Made by a program: the position numbers and the translations under genes. Below the pieces are notes generated by a model that did not search any database, was not told the DNA's origin, and was given only the letters and a program-made list of their open reading frames with translations. A stretch of 8,316 nt of DNA from Streptomyces sp. NRRL WC-3549. GTDB taxonomy: Bacteria; Actinomycetota; Actinomycetes; Streptomycetales; Streptomycetaceae. Of the stretch, positions 6,473-8,316 are shown in pieces; the first letter of the stretch is position 1; every line of letters starts with the position of its first letter. Location: positions 31,567-39,882 of the forward strand of contig NZ_KL585411.1 of assembly GCF_000721935.1 (NCBI RefSeq), written 5' to 3'.

Positions 6473-7609
6473 CTACTCGACGACCGCCAGTTCGCGCGGG
6501 GTGGTGTTCAGCCGCCGTCCGCCGTCCTCGGTGACGGTGACGATGTCCTCGATGCGGACCCCGAAGCGGCCCGGGAGGTAGATACCCGGCTCGACGGAGA
6601 AGCACATGCCCGGCACCAGGGGCTGCTCCTCGCCCTCGATCATGTACGGCGGTTCGTGGGTGGTGACACCGATGCCGTGGCCGGTGCGGTGGATGAACCG
6701 TTCGCCGTAACCGAATTCGGTGATGACGGCACGGGCCGCCCGGTCGACGTCCTGACAGGCGGCGCCGGGGCGTACGGCGCGGCACCCCGCCTCCTGCGCC
6801 TCCCGCACGATGTCGTGGACCCGCTGCTCCTCGGTGGTGGGTTCGCCGACGTGGACCGTACGGGAGGTGTCGGAACCGTACCCGTGTTTGAGGCCGCCGA
6901 AGTCCAGCACGACCATGTCGCCCCGCTCGATGGTGCGGCCCCCCGCCTCGTGGTGCGGGTTGGCGCCGTTCGGGCCGGAGCCCACCACGGTGAAGTCGAC
7001 CTGCTCGTGGCCGTACTCCCGTAGGAGGGCGGCGAGTTCGGCGGCCACGTCGGTCTCCCGGCGGCCGGAGAAGCGGACCTCCAGGACGCGCTCGTACGCG
7101 GCGTCGGCGGCGGCCCCCGCTGCGGCGAGCCGTTCCAGTTCGGCCGCGTCCTTCACCGCGCGCAGCATCGGCAGGGCCTCGGTCAGCGAGGCGTACGAGG
7201 TCCCGGGCAGCCGCTGCTGCAGGGCCAGCAGATGGAGGGCCCAGGTGTTGTCGCTGACCGCGAACCGGCCCTCGGCGTCCAGCGATGCGGCGGACAGGGC
7301 GTACGGGTCGGCGGCGTCGGTCCAGTCCCGCAGGGTGAGCGCCGGGGCACCGGCGGCGCGTTCGGCGTCCGCGGCCTCCAGTGCGGGGACGACCAGGACG
7401 GGGTCGTGACCGGCCCGCAGGACGAGCAGGGTGAGCCGCTCGGTGGCGGCGGTCGGGCGGTAGCCGGTGAGGTGGACCAGGTCGGGCCCGGGGGCGACGA
7501 GCACGCCCGCGAGGCCGGCGGCGTCGGCGGCCTCGGCGGCACGGGCCATCCGGGCCCGGTAGTCGTCGGCGGTGAAGGGCACGGGCCGGTCGGTACCGGG
7601 GCTGGTCAT
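6473..7609 (-). CDS. M24 family Xaa-Pro peptidase-like metallohydrolase
   Basis: A 378-residue protein with the two-part Xaa-Pro dipeptidase/aminopeptidase layout: a creatinase-like N-terminal domain (about 12-140) and a pita-bread M24 domain (about 150-370). All five metal ligands are visible: Asp236 (VVLDFGG), Asp247 (GSDTSRT), His311 (HRTGHGIG), Glu340 (FSVEPGIY) and Glu354 (VRIEDIV). His220 in NPHHEAG and His318 in TTHEPP are the expected accessory histidines. It should bind two metal ions and cleave an X-Pro bond in short peptides, but M24 relatives such as creatinases hydrolyse other substrates, so specificity is open. No signal peptide is seen. The ATG at 7609 follows a strong AGGAGG (complement at 7615-7620) at 5 nt. 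It converges on treZ with a 21-bp gap and lies 102 bp downstream of the kinase stop. That gap is mostly an 8-bp tandem repeat reaching within 4 nt of the ribosome site. Confidence 0.93.
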   Translation of the reverse strand: MTSPGTDRPVPFTADDYRARMARAAEAADAAGLAGVLVAPGPDLVHLTGYRPTAATERLTLLVLRAGHDPVLVVPALEAADAERAAGAPALTLRDWTDAADPYALSAASLDAEGRFAVSDNTWALHLLALQQRLPGTSYASLTEALPMLRAVKDAAELERLAAAGAAADAAYERVLEVRFSGRRETDVAAELAALLREYGHEQVDFTVVGSGPNGANPHHEAGGRTIERGDMVVLDFGGLKHGYGSDTSRTVHVGEPTTEEQRVHDIVREAQEAGCRAVRPGAACQDVDRAARAVITEFGYGERFIHRTGHGIGVTTHEPPYMIEGEEQPLVPGMCFSVEPGIYLPGRFGVRIEDIVTVTEDGGRRLNTTPRELAVVE

Positions 7610-7624
7610 GGGGGCCTCCTCGGG

Positions 7625-7696
7625 GGACGGCTGGACGGCTGGACGGCGGGACGGCTGGACGGCGGGACGGCTGGACGGCTGGACGGCTGGACGGCA
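7625..7696. repeat. Nine tandem copies of an 8-bp unit
   Basis: The unit GGACGGCN (plus strand) is repeated nine times without interruption over 72 bp. The first seven bases are identical in every copy and only the eighth varies, in the order T,T,G,T,G,T,T,T,A. It fills most of the 102-bp gap between the kinase stop and the M24 start and ends 4 nt from the AGGAGG of the M24 gene. In the M24-sense transcript it reads as repeated AGCCGUCC, which cannot pair with itself to any extent. The perfect array suggests recent slipped-strand expansion, so copy number probably varies between strains. Confidence 0.97.
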
Positions 7697-7711
7697 CCCA
7701 GCATGCTCCGC

Positions 7712-8316
7712 TCAGGACATCCGTACCACCAGGTCGGCCCGGTCGCGGTGCCGCTCCACGAGGCGGGCGTTGCGCTCGTCGGAGCCGGCGACCCAGCGTT
7801 CCGCGTGCGGGCGGGGCTTGCCGAACCGCACGTGCCGGTCCACGAGCCGGCGCACCCGCACGTCCGGGGCGGCGTCCAGGAACCACACCTCGTCGAGCAG
7901 CCCCCGCACCGGCGCCCAGGGCCCCTCGTCCAGCAGCAGGTAGTTGCCCTCGGTCACGACGAGCGGGACGTCCGGGGGCACGGGCACGGCTCCGGCGACC
8001 GGTTCCTCCAGTTCCCGGTCGAACGCGGGCGCGTACACCGGGTCCGGCCCCTCGGGGTGCCGCAGCCGCCTCAGCAGCGCCGCGTACCCGGCGGCGTCGA
8101 AGGTGTCGGGCGCGCCCTTGCGCTCCGCCCGTCCGAGGCGCGTCAGCTCGGCTCCGGCCAGGTGGAAGCCGTCCATCGGGACGAGGACCGCCTGTCCGTC
8201 GAGGGCGTCGACGAGCCGGGCGGCCAGGGTGGACTTCCCGGAGCCGGGCGCGCCCGCGATCCCGAGGAGGCGCCGGGTGCCGTCGGCGGCGAGGCCGCGG
8301 GCGCGGTCCGTCAGCC
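7712..8316 (-). CDS. Nucleoside/uridine kinase-like P-loop kinase (5' end outside window)
   Basis: The frame is open through the right edge, giving 200 visible residues; the true start is probably only some residues beyond it. The Walker A motif GAPGSGKST is at 8228-8254, after the strand LLGIA. It is followed by VLVPMDGFHLAG, the MDGFHL block typical of the phosphoribulokinase/uridine-kinase-like family (also seen in fructokinase- and pantothenate-kinase-like members). VVTEGNYLLLDEGPW, EVWFLDA, and RRLVDRHVRFGKPRPHAERWV supply the later core and the Arg-rich lid. It should transfer the gamma phosphate of ATP to a small metabolite in the cytoplasm, but the acceptor cannot be told from sequence: a nucleoside, a sugar or a pantothenate-like compound are possible. 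ATG at 8176 is internal to the domain (it encodes the Met of MDGFHL) and is not the start. It may be co-transcribed with the M24 gene downstream. Confidence 0.9.
   Translation of the reverse strand, partial: LTDRARGLAADGTRRLLGIAGAPGSGKSTLAARLVDALDGQAVLVPMDGFHLAGAELTRLGRAERKGAPDTFDAAGYAALLRRLRHPEGPDPVYAPAFDRELEEPVAGAVPVPPDVPLVVTEGNYLLLDEGPWAPVRGLLDEVWFLDAAPDVRVRRLVDRHVRFGKPRPHAERWVAGSDERNARLVERHRDRADLVVRMS

Noticed and set aside
6291..7886. 531-codon minus-strand frame running through the tandem repeat and the M24 gene
   Set aside because: It is in the wrong frame relative to the M24 metal-ligand motifs, and the repeat portion translates to a meaningless Arg/Pro/Ser periodic stretch.
7572..7943. 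Small plus-strand frame encoding a Gly-Trp-Thr-Ala-Gly-Arg periodic peptide from the tandem repeat
   Set aside because: The periodicity is a translation of the 8-bp DNA repeat, and the frame overlaps two real genes antisense; there is no ribosome site or domain.

Overview
This is a very GC-rich, gene-dense stretch with near-saturated G/C third codon positions, GTG starts beside ATG starts, and GGAG/AGGAGG ribosome sites. It looks like a Streptomyces or close relative (an inference from composition and gene families; no 16S or other marker is present). Seven protein-coding genes are supported. The first (treY) and last (a P-loop kinase) run off the window ends. No RNA genes, insertion sequences, CRISPR arrays or phage genes were seen.

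Layout, left to right: the C-terminal part of treY, maltooligosyl-trehalose synthase (+, 1-1388); a DUF1707-FHA phosphothreonine-reader protein (-, 1413-1979); a GNAT acetyltransferase (+, 2143-3096); a family GH1 beta-glucosidase (-, 3120-4475); treZ, maltooligosyl-trehalose trehalohydrolase (+, 4691-6451); an M24 Xaa-Pro peptidase-like metallohydrolase (-, 6473-7609); and a nucleoside/uridine-kinase-like P-loop kinase (-, 7712 to beyond 8316). The first six genes strictly alternate in strand. The three convergent gaps are only 21-24 bp, and the two divergent gaps (163 and 215 bp) must hold the promoters.

The theme is alpha-glucan and trehalose metabolism. TreY rearranges the reducing end of a maltodextrin into a trehalosyl end, and TreZ releases trehalose. 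The GH1 enzyme shares a divergent promoter region with treZ and probably releases glucose from beta-glucosides. The FHA and GNAT genes between treY and treZ have no evident metabolic link. The M24 peptidase and kinase genes point the same way and may form a separate transcription unit.

The most notable non-coding structures are nine tandem copies of an 8-bp unit filling most of the gap upstream of the M24 gene (7625-7696), a 9-bp inverted repeat with arm centres 30 bp apart in the GH1/treZ promoter region (4517-4555), and a 13-bp palindrome in the leader of the FHA gene (1988-2000). I found no convincing novel multi-gene system. The window reads as an ordinary chromosomal metabolic region with a few unusual non-coding elements.
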